Shown here piece after piece: positions 17,775-26,846 of a DNA stretch of 62,211 nt. Made by a program: the position numbers and the translations under genes. Position 1 is the first letter of the stretch; each line of letters opens with the position of its first letter. The notes under the pieces are model-generated. The model saw only the letters and a list, made by a program, of their open reading frames with translations. It searched no databases and had not been told where the DNA came from. This stretch comes from Dictyobacter arantiisoli (GTDB lineage: Bacteria; Chloroflexota; Ktedonobacteria; Ktedonobacterales; Ktedonobacteraceae), in NCBI RefSeq assembly GCF_008326305.1, contig NZ_BIXY01000036.1:1-62211 (forward strand), in the 5' to 3' direction.

Positions 17775-18731
17775 TTAATGCCAGCCGCTTACTTTGTCTA
17801 AGTGTTCTCCTTCTTCCTGCGTAATACGCAGATTGAGGGCGTTCAATAGTTCCTGCGTCTGTTCGACTGAGGTGGCGCTAGCAATGGGAGCGGTGATACC
17901 CGGTCGACCAATAATCCAGGCCAGGGCTACCTGGGAGGGAGTCGCCTGATGTGTCCTGGCAATTTCCTCAACCTGCGCCAGGACAGCAAAGCCTTTTTCA
18001 TTCATATAGTTACTCTGCACGCCTTGTGCACGCTGGCTCTCTGGCAGCGCTTGCCTGGGCTGATATTTTCCTGTCAGAAAGCCGCTAGCGAGCGAGGAAT
18101 AGGTGATGACACTGATTTCCTGTTCCTTGCATAACGCTTCCAGGTTTTTTTCATAGGTAGCGCGGTTCAGCAGGTTATAAGGTGGTTGGATACATTCATA
18201 GCGATCATAGTGATGTTGCAAACTGATGCCAAGCGCTTCAGCCATGCGTTCCGCTGTATAGTTTGAGGCCCCGATATAACGGACTTTGCCGGCTTTAATC
18301 AATTCATTAAAGGCTCCCAGTGTTTCTTCCAGTGGCGTATTGGTATCATCGCTATGCGCCTGATAGAGATCAATATAATCAGTTTGCAGGCGGCGAAGTG
18401 AGGCATCAACTTCTTGTAGAATATAGTCGCGTGATAAGCCACGCTTTCCATCTCCCATCTGCATTCCGATCTTGGTGGCAATGATGACCTGTTCACGATT
18501 TTTGCGTGCTGCCATCCACTTACCCAGGATGGTCTCTGACTCACCGCCGCTATGGCCGGGTACCCAGGCTGAATAGACATTTGCCGTATCAATAAAATTG
18601 CCGCCGCCCTGAACATAGGTATCAAGTACCGCAAAAGAAGTGGCTTCATCGATGGTCCAGCCAAAGACATTGCCACCCAGGCAGAGTGCTGAAACCTCTA
18701 AGTCAGTTCGTCCTATCTTACGTGTTAGCAT
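17775..18731 (-). CDS. Aldo/keto reductase, 318 aa
   Basis: NAD(P)H-dependent carbonyl reductase of the TIM-barrel AKR superfamily. The catalytic tetrad is visible: Asp and Tyr in DTANVYSAW, Lys in IATKIG and His in YQAHSDD. The C-terminal cofactor-binding region (ITAPIASATSVEQTQELL) is also present. ATG 18731 is chosen because AAAGGAG lies just ahead; the longer frame to 18815 would add a tail read from AT-rich promoter DNA. The gene is divergent from the PPOX protein at 19022. The substrate is unknown; such enzymes handle a broad set of aldehydes and ketones. Confidence 0.92.
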   Translation of the reverse strand: MLTRKIGRTDLEVSALCLGGNVFGWTIDEATSFAVLDTYVQGGGNFIDTANVYSAWVPGHSGGESETILGKWMAARKNREQVIIATKIGMQMGDGKRGLSRDYILQEVDASLRRLQTDYIDLYQAHSDDTNTPLEETLGAFNELIKAGKVRYIGASNYTAERMAEALGISLQHHYDRYECIQPPYNLLNRATYEKNLEALCKEQEISVITYSSLASGFLTGKYQPRQALPESQRAQGVQSNYMNEKGFAVLAQVEEIARTHQATPSQVALAWIIGRPGITAPIASATSVEQTQELLNALNLRITQEEGEHLDKVSGWH

Positions 18732-19021
18732 CGTAGCTCCTTTATTTGTGCAGTGGCTGTATATATTGTAATTATATATATAGCTACCACTCTGTATATG
18801 TTCATACGGGTACACACAAGGTTATGTTTTATGGATCATCCCCCATTTCATTATGACACATCTTCATGGAGGCATGATCCCTGGCGTATCGAGCAGGTAA
18901 TTGAATGGGTCGCACTACGACAGAGTTGATTGGGGATACGGGAAGGTGTGGGATGTTGTAGATTGTTATAGGATTTGTGAATGTGTAGGCATTGCATGCC
19001 GAGTATTGAGAGGATTTGTGT

Positions 19022-19450
19022 ATGGCTGTAACGACAATTTCTGAGGAGTGTCGCACGTTTCTTTCTGAGAAGGTGCATACGGCGAAACTGGCTACGGTGC
19101 GTGTGGATGGTCGTCCGCATGTGGCTCCTATCTGGTTTGTGCTGGATGGCGATACAGTGATTTTTATGACAGGTCGCGATACGGTGAAGGGGAAGAATCT
19201 GGCTCGTACAGGACAGGCGTCTTTGTGCGTCGACGATGAATATCCTCCTTTTTCGTATGCCATGATCGATGGCACGGTGACGCTGTCTGAGGATCTAAAA
19301 GAGATGAAGCCATGGTCAACAAAATTGGCCGCTCGCTATATGGGAGAGGCCGAGGCTGAAGCTTTTGGCGCTCGCAATGCGGTAGAGGGGGAACTTCTGG
19401 TACGCCTGACACCGACGAATATTGTGTTCTTAAAAAACATCGCTGACTGA
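19022..19450 (+). CDS. PPOX class (pyridoxamine oxidase-fold) F420/flavin-dependent protein, 142 aa
   Basis: A split-barrel protein of the pyridoxamine 5'-phosphate oxidase-like superfamily. The KLATVRVDGRPHVAPIWFVLDGD and KGKNLARTGQASLCVDDE patterns (each spanning one strand pair) are characteristic of the PPOX-class F420-dependent group known from Actinobacteria and Chloroflexota. It would bind a flavin or F420 as a dimer and reduce an unknown substrate. GAGAGGA lies upstream of ATG 19022. It stands alone and ends facing dhaM across a long palindrome. Confidence 0.82.
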   Translation: MAVTTISEECRTFLSEKVHTAKLATVRVDGRPHVAPIWFVLDGDTVIFMTGRDTVKGKNLARTGQASLCVDDEYPPFSYAMIDGTVTLSEDLKEMKPWSTKLAARYMGEAEAEAFGARNAVEGELLVRLTPTNIVFLKNIAD

Positions 19451-19592
19451 ACAACTTTTGAGTTGACAAGAGCGCCCGGACAACCATCTCCACATGGCAG
19501 TTCAGGTGCTCTTTGTATTGTTTCGATTGTTCATCTATCTGCTTCTCCTGACCATCAATCTTAAGTTTTCGCGCATGAAGCTCTAAAAATAC

Positions 19593-19705
19593 TGGCTCTC
19601 CGTCCTTGCGGGTGAAAGCGGGGTGCAGGGGCGGCAGCCCATGACGGAGCGCGAGGTGTCCTCGCAAACTCCCCCTCCTCTCAATCCCCCGGAAGGATAG
19701 AGAGC
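19593..19705 (-). repeat. Interspersed repeat family B, copy 1
   Basis: This stretch matches the reverse complement of 56364-56479 over about 110 bases. Shared blocks include TTGCGGGTGAAA, GGCGG-AGCCCATG, TCCTCGCAAACTCCCCCTCC and GGAAGGATAGAGAGC. It is non-coding in both places. The rest of 19451-19592 holds no feature I recognise. Confidence 0.65.
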
Positions 19706-19782
19706 ATAAATACTTTTGTAATGTTTTGCAGGATTAGCACTTAAGTGCCAATCCTGCAAAACATTACAAAAGTATTTATGCT
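19703..19782. terminator. 80-nt near-perfect palindrome (33-bp perfect outer stem) at convergent gene ends
   Basis: Arms 19703-19735 and 19750-19782 are perfectly complementary. The centre GCACTTAAGTGC (19737-19748) is itself a perfect palindrome, so only one mismatch (19736/19749) interrupts the whole structure. It includes the dhaM stop codon (19776-19778). It resembles the MITE hairpins in its stem pattern. A bidirectional terminator is likely; a replication- or structure-related role is possible. Confidence 0.75.
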
Positions 19783-20180
19783 TGATGACCTTTGGGCATG
19801 TCGTGCCCGTTGTTAGCGGCCTCAGCTACCTCTTGTAAGGTGCTGCCTGCGGAGGCTTCTACGGCGGCCAGGACGGCCCCTTCGACCAGGGGTGCAGTAC
19901 TGATAATAACACGCTCTTTTTCCTGGGCATCCAGCATCTCCAGGGCCATTTCCGTGATCATTACGGCACTACCCAGGTCGAGCAGGACCAGTGTCCCATC
20001 GGGGCTGGAGGCTTTCTGTAGCGCCGCTGCGACCTTGTCGATTGAGGTGCCAATTGATCCGTCATCGGTTCCACCGGCTACGGCAATGGTAACTTCACCC
20101 ATCGACATTTGTCCAGCCAGTTCTGCAACACCTTCGGCCAGACGTGCGCTATGTGACACGATTACAATACCAACTGCCAA
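19776..20180 (-). CDS. dhaM: Dihydroxyacetone kinase phosphotransfer subunit DhaM (EIIA domain only)
   Basis: A 134-aa PTS EIIA(mannose)-type domain that would carry phosphate from HPr to the ADP bound in DhaL. The phosphorylatable His is in VSHSARLAEGV (about His10). The TDDGSIGTS and LLDLGSAVM segments are typical of DhaM. Unlike E. coli DhaM it lacks the HPr and EI domains, so general PTS proteins encoded elsewhere would be required; none is in the window. The start is TTG 20180, with AAGGAGG six bases upstream. It follows dhaL by 41 bases and is the last gene of the glycerol block. Confidence 0.92.
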   Translation of the reverse strand: MAVGIVIVSHSARLAEGVAELAGQMSMGEVTIAVAGGTDDGSIGTSIDKVAAALQKASSPDGTLVLLDLGSAVMITEMALEMLDAQEKERVIISTAPLVEGAVLAAVEASAGSTLQEVAEAANNGHDMPKGHQA

Positions 20181-20221
20181 AATATCCTCCTTGCAGGGGC
20201 TTCCACTTCCCCTACTCTTGC

Positions 20222-20857
20222 TTATGCTTGCTTGATGCTATCGGCCAGTGCCTGTAAGAGGAGCCAGCAGGATGTCGCGCCGGGATCTTGATGGCCGACA
20301 CTGCGTTCACCAAGATAACTGGCTCGTCCCTTGGTGGCTGTCATCTCAATTGTTGCTTTCGTTCCTACCTCCGCGCCTGCAACCATTGCCTGGACAATCT
20401 GCGCGAGTGAAGCCTGTGCGGCCTGTGCCTGTTTCGCTGCTTCAATCGCGGGAGCCAGGGCATCCAGCATCGTCTTCTCGCCGGTCTGGGCCTTGCCACG
20501 TGCTTTAACCCCCTCCAGGGCTGCCTCAAATAGGGTGATCAGATCCGCGCTTTCCAGTGTTTGTTTGCCCGCCGTAGCCACGCCTGCGCGCAGAAAAGCG
20601 GTACCATAGAGCGGTCCACTGGCTCCGCCTACGGTAGAAACCAGAGTCGTACCCGTCGTTTTCAGTAAAGTACTGATATCAGCCTCTTCCATCCCCGCCA
20701 GTTTCTTATTGACAGCCTGAAAGCCACGATCCATATTAATGCCATGATCAGCATCCCCGATTGCAGAATCGAGTTGCGTTAAATAGGCATTGTTTTCGTG
20801 AAGTACCTGCCCTGAACGTTGTATCCAATCTCGAATATCCCCAGTCGTCACAGGCAT
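20222..20857 (-). CDS. dhaL: Dihydroxyacetone kinase ADP-binding subunit DhaL
   Basis: A 211-aa all-helical subunit that holds ADP/Mg and transfers phosphate from DhaM to dihydroxyacetone on DhaK. The Mg-nucleotide motif GDADHG is present (about residues 34-39), and DPGATS near the C-terminus fits the family. ATG 20857 is chosen because AAAGGAG lies nine bases ahead; the 20878 frame start is upstream of that site. It is spaced 24 bases from dhaK and 41 from dhaM, a clear operon arrangement. The product is dihydroxyacetone phosphate, which enters glycolysis. Confidence 0.93.
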   Translation of the reverse strand: MPVTTGDIRDWIQRSGQVLHENNAYLTQLDSAIGDADHGINMDRGFQAVNKKLAGMEEADISTLLKTTGTTLVSTVGGASGPLYGTAFLRAGVATAGKQTLESADLITLFEAALEGVKARGKAQTGEKTMLDALAPAIEAAKQAQAAQASLAQIVQAMVAGAEVGTKATIEMTATKGRASYLGERSVGHQDPGATSCWLLLQALADSIKQA

Positions 20858-20881
20858 AGATAATAACTCCTTTAGCAATCC

Positions 20882-21883
20882 TTAGCGGCCCCAGCGTAGC
20901 GCCGGAGTGTGTACCGGTGCGTCCCAATATTTCAACAGTTCATCATCCAGACGGACCAGCGTGATTGAGCAGCCCGCCATATCCAGCGCAGTGATATAGT
21001 TGCCGACCAGCGAACGGGCAATAGAAATAGCTTTGCCTTTGAGAATACGTTGCAGGGCATTGTAGACAATATATAACTCAATCAGCGGTGTGCCACCCAT
21101 GCCATTGACCAGCGCCAGGACTGATTCACCATTTTTTAATTGTAAATCTTCAAGGATAGGTGTGATCAGGGTCTCCGTAATATCATCAGCGTTAGTTAGT
21201 TTGGTGCGGCGGCGTCCTGGTTCGCCATGGATACCGATACCAATCTCCATTTCATTCTCGCCCAACTCGAAAGTTGGCTTGCCTGCGGCAGGGACGGTAC
21301 AGGATGTCAGGGCCATCCCCATACTGCGACCATGATCGTTAACTTTGCGAGCCAGCGCCACAACCTGATCCAGCGAAGCCCCTGCCTCCGCGTAGCCACC
21401 GACAATCTTCTCTAGCAGGACCGTCACACCTACACCGCGCCGACCAGCCGTATACAAACTATCCTGTACTGCGACATCGTCATTGGTGATCACGCTGGCA
21501 ATTTGAATACCTTCGGCGTCAGCCAGTTCTGCAGACATCTCAAAGTTCATGACATCCCCGGTATAGTTTTTGACAATGTGCAGAACGCCTTTCCCGCCAT
21601 TAACCGCATGTGTCGCGGCTAGCATTTGATCGGGAACAGGAGAGGTAAAGACGGCTCCAGGACAGGCTGCATCCAACATTCCGTAGCCAACGTAGCCTCC
21701 ATGCATGGGTTCGTGTCCACTACCGCCACCTGAAATAATACCCACTTTATCGCGTATTGGTGCATTTTTGCGCACAATAATCTGGTTTTCCAGATCAACC
21801 GTAATCAAATCAGGATGAGCAAGTGCCATACCAGCCATGGCCTCTTTTACCACATCATCGGGATTATTGATGAGCTTCTTCAT
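20882..21883 (-). CDS. dhaK: Dihydroxyacetone kinase substrate-binding subunit DhaK
   Basis: A 333-aa subunit that binds dihydroxyacetone covalently as a hemiaminal with His. The His is in [10 protein letters not shown]. Other family signatures are [16 protein letters not shown] and [17 protein letters not shown] 21883 has GAGAGGA five bases upstream; the in-frame ATG at 21889 overlaps the site. It forms the PTS-dependent kinase with dhaL and dhaM downstream. About 110 bases separate it from glpD, with an imperfect hairpin (21947-21981) between, so the dha part may have its own transcript level. Confidence 0.94.
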   Translation of the reverse strand: MKKLINNPDDVVKEAMAGMALAHPDLITVDLENQIIVRKNAPIRDKVGIISGGGSGHEPMHGGYVGYGMLDAACPGAVFTSPVPDQMLAATHAVNGGKGVLHIVKNYTGDVMNFEMSAELADAEGIQIASVITNDDVAVQDSLYTAGRRGVGVTVLLEKIVGGYAEAGASLDQVVALARKVNDHGRSMGMALTSCTVPAAGKPTFELGENEMEIGIGIHGEPGRRRTKLTNADDITETLITPILEDLQLKNGESVLALVNGMGGTPLIELYIVYNALQRILKGKAISIARSLVGNYITALDMAGCSITLVRLDDELLKYWDAPVHTPALRWGR

Positions 21884-21946
21884 GTGCATCCTCTCGTCTT
21901 TTCGTGTCAGGTTGGGACTTTTAGATCTTGCAAGCACATCATACAG

Positions 21947-21981
21947 GCTAACGCGTATCTGATCTTAGTATACGCGCTAGC
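21947..21981. promoter_or_regulatory. Inverted repeat between glpD and dhaK
   Basis: GCTAACGCGTAT (21947-21958) pairs with ATACGCGCTAGC (21970-21981) at 11 of 12 positions. It could be an mRNA-processing hairpin, attenuator or operator inside the glycerol/dihydroxyacetone block. Confidence 0.45.
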
Positions 21982-21996
21982 TGAGATGTTTGTGTA

Positions 21997-23676
21997 TCAG
22001 TGTCTTTCAGCCAGTACCTCTCGCTGGATGTTTGTACGATAGGTTTGTATCAATTCCTGTTGTGCATTCGAGGGCCAGTTGAACTCGCTGCTCATCAATT
22101 GCGTGACATCGTTTAAGACATCCTGCCCGCGTGCGCGGTCTTCCAATACAATTGAAGTGCGCCGTGCCAGAATATCCGAAGGTGTCATGGCCATTTCATA
22201 GCGGCAGGCATAGATCACCTCGGCCCGGATATAGGGTAAATCGCTGATCAATTGCTGAGCCAGACCAGGATTTTGCTCAATACTATCGTAAATGAGATGG
22301 GCATTGGAGCCGTAGCTCGTACCCAGATGGTGAATAATCTCGTTGCTCAAGCCTGCCTGCACACCACGTTTTTGTAATTCATGTTCTACTCGCGGCCAGG
22401 CTGCACTTCCCTGTAAGGGCAGGTTCTGGGTTGGATGGGTTGGCTTGACGCCATCGCGGCGATTGATCACATCCAATGTGTCCTGTGCCATCCGTCGATA
22501 GGTTGTTAGTTTCCCGCCGGTAATCGTGATCAAGCCTGTGGGGCTTTCAACCACGGCATGGGTCCGTGAAAGTTTGGCGGTTGAGGCATTTTTCTGTCGA
22601 GTCTTCACCAGTGGTCGATAGCCAGCATAGGTACTGATGATATTATCTTCAGTAAGATGTACTGAGAGATAGCGATTAAGGTATTTGAGTAGATAGGCAA
22701 TATCTTCCTGTGTCGCAGTGGGATGATTGAGATCACCTGATCCAGTATCAGTGGTCCCAAAGATGACACGCGACTCCCAGGGGACAATAAAGAGGATACG
22801 CTTGTCTTCGGTTTCAGGTAAGACGACGGCATCCTCTCCGACCTTTAGATCCTCGCGTGAGAAGACCAGATGTACGCCTTTACTGGGCTCAACCTGGATC
22901 TCAGGCATAGGGCCAGCCAGGGCTTCCACCTGTTCAGCAAAGACACCGGTTGCATTAATGATATGGTGTGCCCGCACCGTCAGGTTTTGATTGCCCATCA
23001 CATCATGAATATGGGCTCCAGTAATCTGACCATTCTCCATCTCAAAGCCAGTTACTTCCGTGTAGTTTGTGATGATCGCTCCATAGCGAGCCGCAGTCCT
23101 GATGAGAGCCATCGTCAGACGGACATCGTTAGTCTGACCGTCATAATAGATGAAGCCCTCTTTAAGCCCTTCTGGGATCAAGGATGGCGCACGTTCAAGT
23201 ACTTCCTCGCGACTGATATGGTGGTGGCTGGCGATATTGTGCCGCCCTGCCAGACCATCGTACATATACAGACCAATGTTCAGTAAGGTATTCAGTCCGA
23301 CGCCACCAGGCGTGGTAAACGGCATACCAACGGGATGAAGGTCTCCTTCGTAGATCGGGAGCACAAAGGCGACAGGTTTAACCAGATAGGGCGCGTTCTG
23401 AATGAGCAGGCCACGTTCTACCAGGGCTTCGCGGACCAGGGCGAAATCGAAATTAGGGAGATAACGAATGCCGCCATGGGCCAGTTTGGTTGATTTACTG
23501 CTGGTGCCACTGGCAAAATCCATCTTTTCAAGCAGTGCGACCGAGTAACCACGTGAAGCAGCATCTAGAGCGACACCTGCGCCGGTTACACCACCACCAA
23601 TGACTAACACGTCAAAATGATCGCTGCTCAGCGTGTTGAGGTTTTGTGTACGTTCGTGTGCTGATAGAGAATGCAT
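21997..23676 (-). CDS. glpD: Glycerol-3-phosphate dehydrogenase, FAD-dependent (GlpD)
   Basis: Oxidises sn-glycerol 3-phosphate to dihydroxyacetone phosphate and passes electrons to the quinone pool at the membrane. At 559 aa it has the family's full length. The N-terminal FAD motif is VLVIGGGVTGAGVALDAASR, followed by SGTSSKSTKLAHGGIRYL, which is characteristic of GlpD. The C-terminal helical domain is present. No ribosome site is obvious before ATG 23676; translation may depend on the upstream glpF transcript. It follows glpF by about 100 bases, which contain an inverted repeat. Confidence 0.94.
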   Translation of the reverse strand: MHSLSAHERTQNLNTLSSDHFDVLVIGGGVTGAGVALDAASRGYSVALLEKMDFASGTSSKSTKLAHGGIRYLPNFDFALVREALVERGLLIQNAPYLVKPVAFVLPIYEGDLHPVGMPFTTPGGVGLNTLLNIGLYMYDGLAGRHNIASHHHISREEVLERAPSLIPEGLKEGFIYYDGQTNDVRLTMALIRTAARYGAIITNYTEVTGFEMENGQITGAHIHDVMGNQNLTVRAHHIINATGVFAEQVEALAGPMPEIQVEPSKGVHLVFSREDLKVGEDAVVLPETEDKRILFIVPWESRVIFGTTDTGSGDLNHPTATQEDIAYLLKYLNRYLSVHLTEDNIISTYAGYRPLVKTRQKNASTAKLSRTHAVVESPTGLITITGGKLTTYRRMAQDTLDVINRRDGVKPTHPTQNLPLQGSAAWPRVEHELQKRGVQAGLSNEIIHHLGTSYGSNAHLIYDSIEQNPGLAQQLISDLPYIRAEVIYACRYEMAMTPSDILARRTSIVLEDRARGQDVLNDVTQLMSSEFNWPSNAQQELIQTYRTNIQREVLAERH

Positions 23677-23687
23677 AGCTTGTATTT

Positions 23688-23753
23688 ACGTACAGACGTC
23701 AAATAGTTTTTATATGCTATTTCGCATACCATGCGCCATTCACGTCTGTACGT
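23688..23753. promoter_or_regulatory. 12-bp inverted repeat between glpF and glpD
   Basis: ACGTACAGACGT (23688-23699) pairs perfectly with ACGTCTGTACGT (23742-23753), with a further ATGC/GCAT pair inside. It may be a processing or stabilising hairpin in the glpF-glpD mRNA, or a regulator site. Confidence 0.5.
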
Positions 23754-23779
23754 CCTTTCGTTGGGATTATTAGAAAGCA

Positions 23780-24664
23780 CTACGAAGCTGGTTCACGGAG
23801 CGACTCACCTTTGCGGACCGCGTCACCTGAAGCTGACAATTTTCTCGCTTCAATGACTTTGCCGATAGTGTAATCATAGATGAATGCTCCCACAGCCCCA
23901 CCTGCTAATGGAGCAACAATTGGTATCCAGGTATAGTAATTAAGACTACGACCACCATCCACCAGCGCAATCCACAAACGCGGACCGAAGTCACGGGCGG
24001 GATTAATCGCATATCCGCTATTGAGACCAAATGATGCGCCGATGGCGGCGATCAGAAGTCCAATAATCAAAGGATTCAGATTGGCCTGGACTGGTTGATT
24101 GCGAATATCGGTAATGGCAAAAATGAGTCCGACCAGCAATGCGGTACCGACGAACTCGTCTCCAAAGGCTCCAAAGAGTCCGACGAAGGGTTTGGGTGCG
24201 GTATAAAAGACCGTGCCTACGGTATTGGTAAGGGATGCTCCTTTTGCCAGGCTAACCGCATGATTAATGGCACCTTTATAGACGAAGTACACAATGGCCG
24301 CGCCGATGAAGGCTCCTATAACCTGAGCTAGCATATAGGGGATGACCTTGTTCCAGGGGAATTTACTTCGTACCGCAAAGCCCAGAGTGACCGCTGGATT
24401 CAGATGTGCTCCACTGATTGCCCCCGCCACATAAATGCCGAGCATGACCGCGAAACCCCAGCCAAAGACTATAATGATCCATTGGTTCGCGAATAAGCTG
24501 GGTTGAGTGGCCGTGCCACTCGGTCCTAATGTATTGAACAGTGCAAATGAAGCAACACTGCCAGCACCAAACAGAATCAGAACCATTGTACCAACAAGTT
24601 CAGCGATGCACTCACCTAATGTTCCTGCAAGTGGTGAAGTTCGCCTTACAACTGGTGTTTCCAT
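23780..24664 (-). CDS. glpF: Glycerol uptake facilitator (MIP/aquaglyceroporin, GlpF)
   Basis: A 294-aa channel with six membrane helices and the two half-helix motifs: NPA in SGAHLNPAVTLGF and in SGYAINPARDFGPR. The Asp after the second NPAR is typical of glycerol-conducting members rather than water-only aquaporins. A short Arg-rich N-terminus and a charged C-terminal tail lie in the cytosol. GGAGTGAAAG precedes ATG 24664. It lies between glpK and glpD on the same strand, which supports glycerol as substrate. Confidence 0.94.
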   Translation of the reverse strand: METPVVRRTSPLAGTLGECIAELVGTMVLILFGAGSVASFALFNTLGPSGTATQPSLFANQWIIIVFGWGFAVMLGIYVAGAISGAHLNPAVTLGFAVRSKFPWNKVIPYMLAQVIGAFIGAAIVYFVYKGAINHAVSLAKGASLTNTVGTVFYTAPKPFVGLFGAFGDEFVGTALLVGLIFAITDIRNQPVQANLNPLIIGLLIAAIGASFGLNSGYAINPARDFGPRLWIALVDGGRSLNYYTWIPIVAPLAGGAVGAFIYDYTIGKVIEARKLSASGDAVRKGESLREPAS

Positions 24665-24830
24665 GAACTTTCACTCCGTTCTGGTCGCTAATTGTTCCTG
24701 ACAACTATCTGTATGGTTGAGCTTACATCCCTGCACTGCTGCATAGAGGTGATTGATTAATTCGGGCACGTTGAACAAAGACGTTAAACAGCTTGTGTCT
24801 CAGGTAAAGATTCCGGCTAAGGATGAAAAA

Positions 24831-26336
24831 TCAGGGTTTGGCCCAGCCAAGTGAACGCTGTACCGCACGTTTCCAATCATGATATAAACTCTCGCGCTCA
24901 TCGGCACTCATGCGGGGCTCAAAGGTACGATCAATCGCCCATAGTTTGCTAAGCTCTTGCTGGCTGTGCCAGAATTTGACTGCCAGCCCAGCCAGATATG
25001 CGGCCCCTAATGCAGTCGTCTCAGCAATTTCTGGACGTTGTACCGCAATACCCAGGATATCTGCCTGAAATTGCATCAGCAGATTATTAACGACGGCACC
25101 ACCATCAACGCGCAAGGTTTTTGCCTCGATACCGCTATCGGCAGTCATCGCTTCAAGAACTTCGCGTGTTTGATAGGATATTGACTCCACCGTTGCGCGT
25201 GCGATATGTCCCATCGTCGTGCCGCGTGTCAGGCCTACAATGGTGCCACGAGCATAGGGGTCCCAGTAGGGTGCGCCCAGACCCACAAAGGCTGGCACCA
25301 GAAAAACACCACCATTATTCTCCTCCGTCTGGGCCAGACTCTCCACTTCTACGCTCGATCTGATGGCGTGTAAGCCATCACGTAACCATTGCACGGCGGC
25401 TCCTGTAACAAAGATACTTCCTTCCAGGGCATAGGTGATTTCTGGCTTCTCTTTTTTGCCCAATCCCCAGGCAATCGTTGTGAGTAGACCATTTTTGGAG
25501 TGAATAGCCTCGGTACCGGTATTCATCAGCATAAAGCAGCCAGTGCCATAGGTATTCTTTGCCATTCCTTTTTCGTAACACACCTGTCCAAACGTCGCCG
25601 CCTGTTGATCACCTGCGATCCCTGCGATTTTAATCGCGCCCCCAAAGAACTCAGGATCGGTTTCGCCATAGACACAACTGGAAGGGGCGACCGTTGGCAG
25701 CATCGAACGAGGAATTCCCAATTCGGTGAGAATTACCTCGTCCCACTTTTTTTCGTAAATGTTGAAGAGGAGTGTACGCGAAGCATTGGTATAGTCGGTA
25801 ATGTGGACGCGCCCCCTGGTCAGTCGCCAGATGAGGAAGGTATCAATATTACCAAACAGCAGCTCTCCACGCTCAGCTTTTTCACGTGCCCCCTGGACAT
25901 TATCCAGAATCCATTTTACTTTCGTGCCAGAGAAATAGGCATCGGTGACCAGACCTGTGCGGGCGCGAATTTCTTTATCAAAGCCTTTCTCTTTCAGCTC
26001 ATCACAAATGGGCACCGTCAGACGGCTTTGCCAGACAATCGCATTATGGACTGGCCGACCGGTACTCTTTTCCCACACGACAGCGGTTTCACGTTGATTG
26101 GTAATGCCCAGTGCGGCGATATCGGATGCTCTCGCTCCGGCCTTCCGCAAGGCCTGTTGCGCCACGCGGAGCTGCGTATTCCAGATATCTTCTGGATTAT
26201 GTTCGACCTCGCCGGGCTTGGGATAGATCTGGGGAAACTCTTCTTGATCAATACTGACAATATTACCTTCATGGTTAAAGAGGATTGCTCTGGAGCTGGT
26301 TGTTCCTTGATCTAAACTTAGCACAAAACGAGCCAT
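24831..26336 (-). CDS. glpK: Glycerol kinase (GlpK)
   Basis: ATP-dependent kinase converting glycerol to sn-glycerol 3-phosphate, 501 aa, full family length. Visible signatures: [15 protein letters not shown] at the N-terminus, the TNQRET substrate-site segment, [13 protein letters not shown], and the FGGY C-terminal motif region [24 protein letters not shown] lies six bases before ATG 26336; the longer frame to 26375 covers that site and is rejected. It is the first gene of the glpK-glpF-glpD-dhaKLM series. About 166 bases separate it from glpF. Confidence 0.95.
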   Translation of the reverse strand: MARFVLSLDQGTTSSRAILFNHEGNIVSIDQEEFPQIYPKPGEVEHNPEDIWNTQLRVAQQALRKAGARASDIAALGITNQRETAVVWEKSTGRPVHNAIVWQSRLTVPICDELKEKGFDKEIRARTGLVTDAYFSGTKVKWILDNVQGAREKAERGELLFGNIDTFLIWRLTRGRVHITDYTNASRTLLFNIYEKKWDEVILTELGIPRSMLPTVAPSSCVYGETDPEFFGGAIKIAGIAGDQQAATFGQVCYEKGMAKNTYGTGCFMLMNTGTEAIHSKNGLLTTIAWGLGKKEKPEITYALEGSIFVTGAAVQWLRDGLHAIRSSVEVESLAQTEENNGGVFLVPAFVGLGAPYWDPYARGTIVGLTRGTTMGHIARATVESISYQTREVLEAMTADSGIEAKTLRVDGGAVVNNLLMQFQADILGIAVQRPEIAETTALGAAYLAGLAVKFWHSQQELSKLWAIDRTFEPRMSADERESLYHDWKRAVQRSLGWAKP

Positions 26337-26846
26337 GAAAAACTCCTCTTCTATAACGTTGTACTTCGGCGTCAACGTCTGGTTGCTTTAACGATACATG
26401 TAATACGAATGACTAACCTTGTACGTTCCACACTCAATCTTACAGCACTTGTGGCTAAAGATACTTGAAAGCGTTTTTCATCTTAGCTAGAGCAAGGGGG
26501 GATCTGTGATAGTGCAGAGCTTTTTTTGCCCTGTTATTGTTGTGTCTATCGAGATAACATCTTCTGCTCTTCATTTGTTTGGATGAATTTACTATAGAAG
26601 ATTTATCTTTTCCTGCTATGATCAGCTATCATTTCTGGCTGAGCATATGATACGTCATTATATCATTTTGGCAGGGAGCGTGTGGCTGCTGTTTATGTTG
26701 TGCCATTGATAAAGAATGCCGGGTTGCGCGGATGTTATAATTAGCTACATTAATGGGAAGCCCGGTGTTCTGCGGATACGTTAGCCAGAGCATAACAGGA
26801 TAATGGATCGTATCTGTGGTCGTGTTAGTTAGTAGGAGTTTGTTGT
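26337..26846. other. Divergent regulatory region between glpK and aminotransferase
   Basis: About 510 bases. It must contain promoters for the glycerol block on the minus strand and the aminotransferase on the plus strand. A TATAAT at 26736-26741 is present without a well-spaced -35 box. No ORF, hairpin or riboswitch fold is recognised. Confidence 0.4.

Noticed and set aside
25500-26315. Antisense ORF (271 aa) over glpK
   Set aside because: Shadow of a clearly conserved kinase gene.
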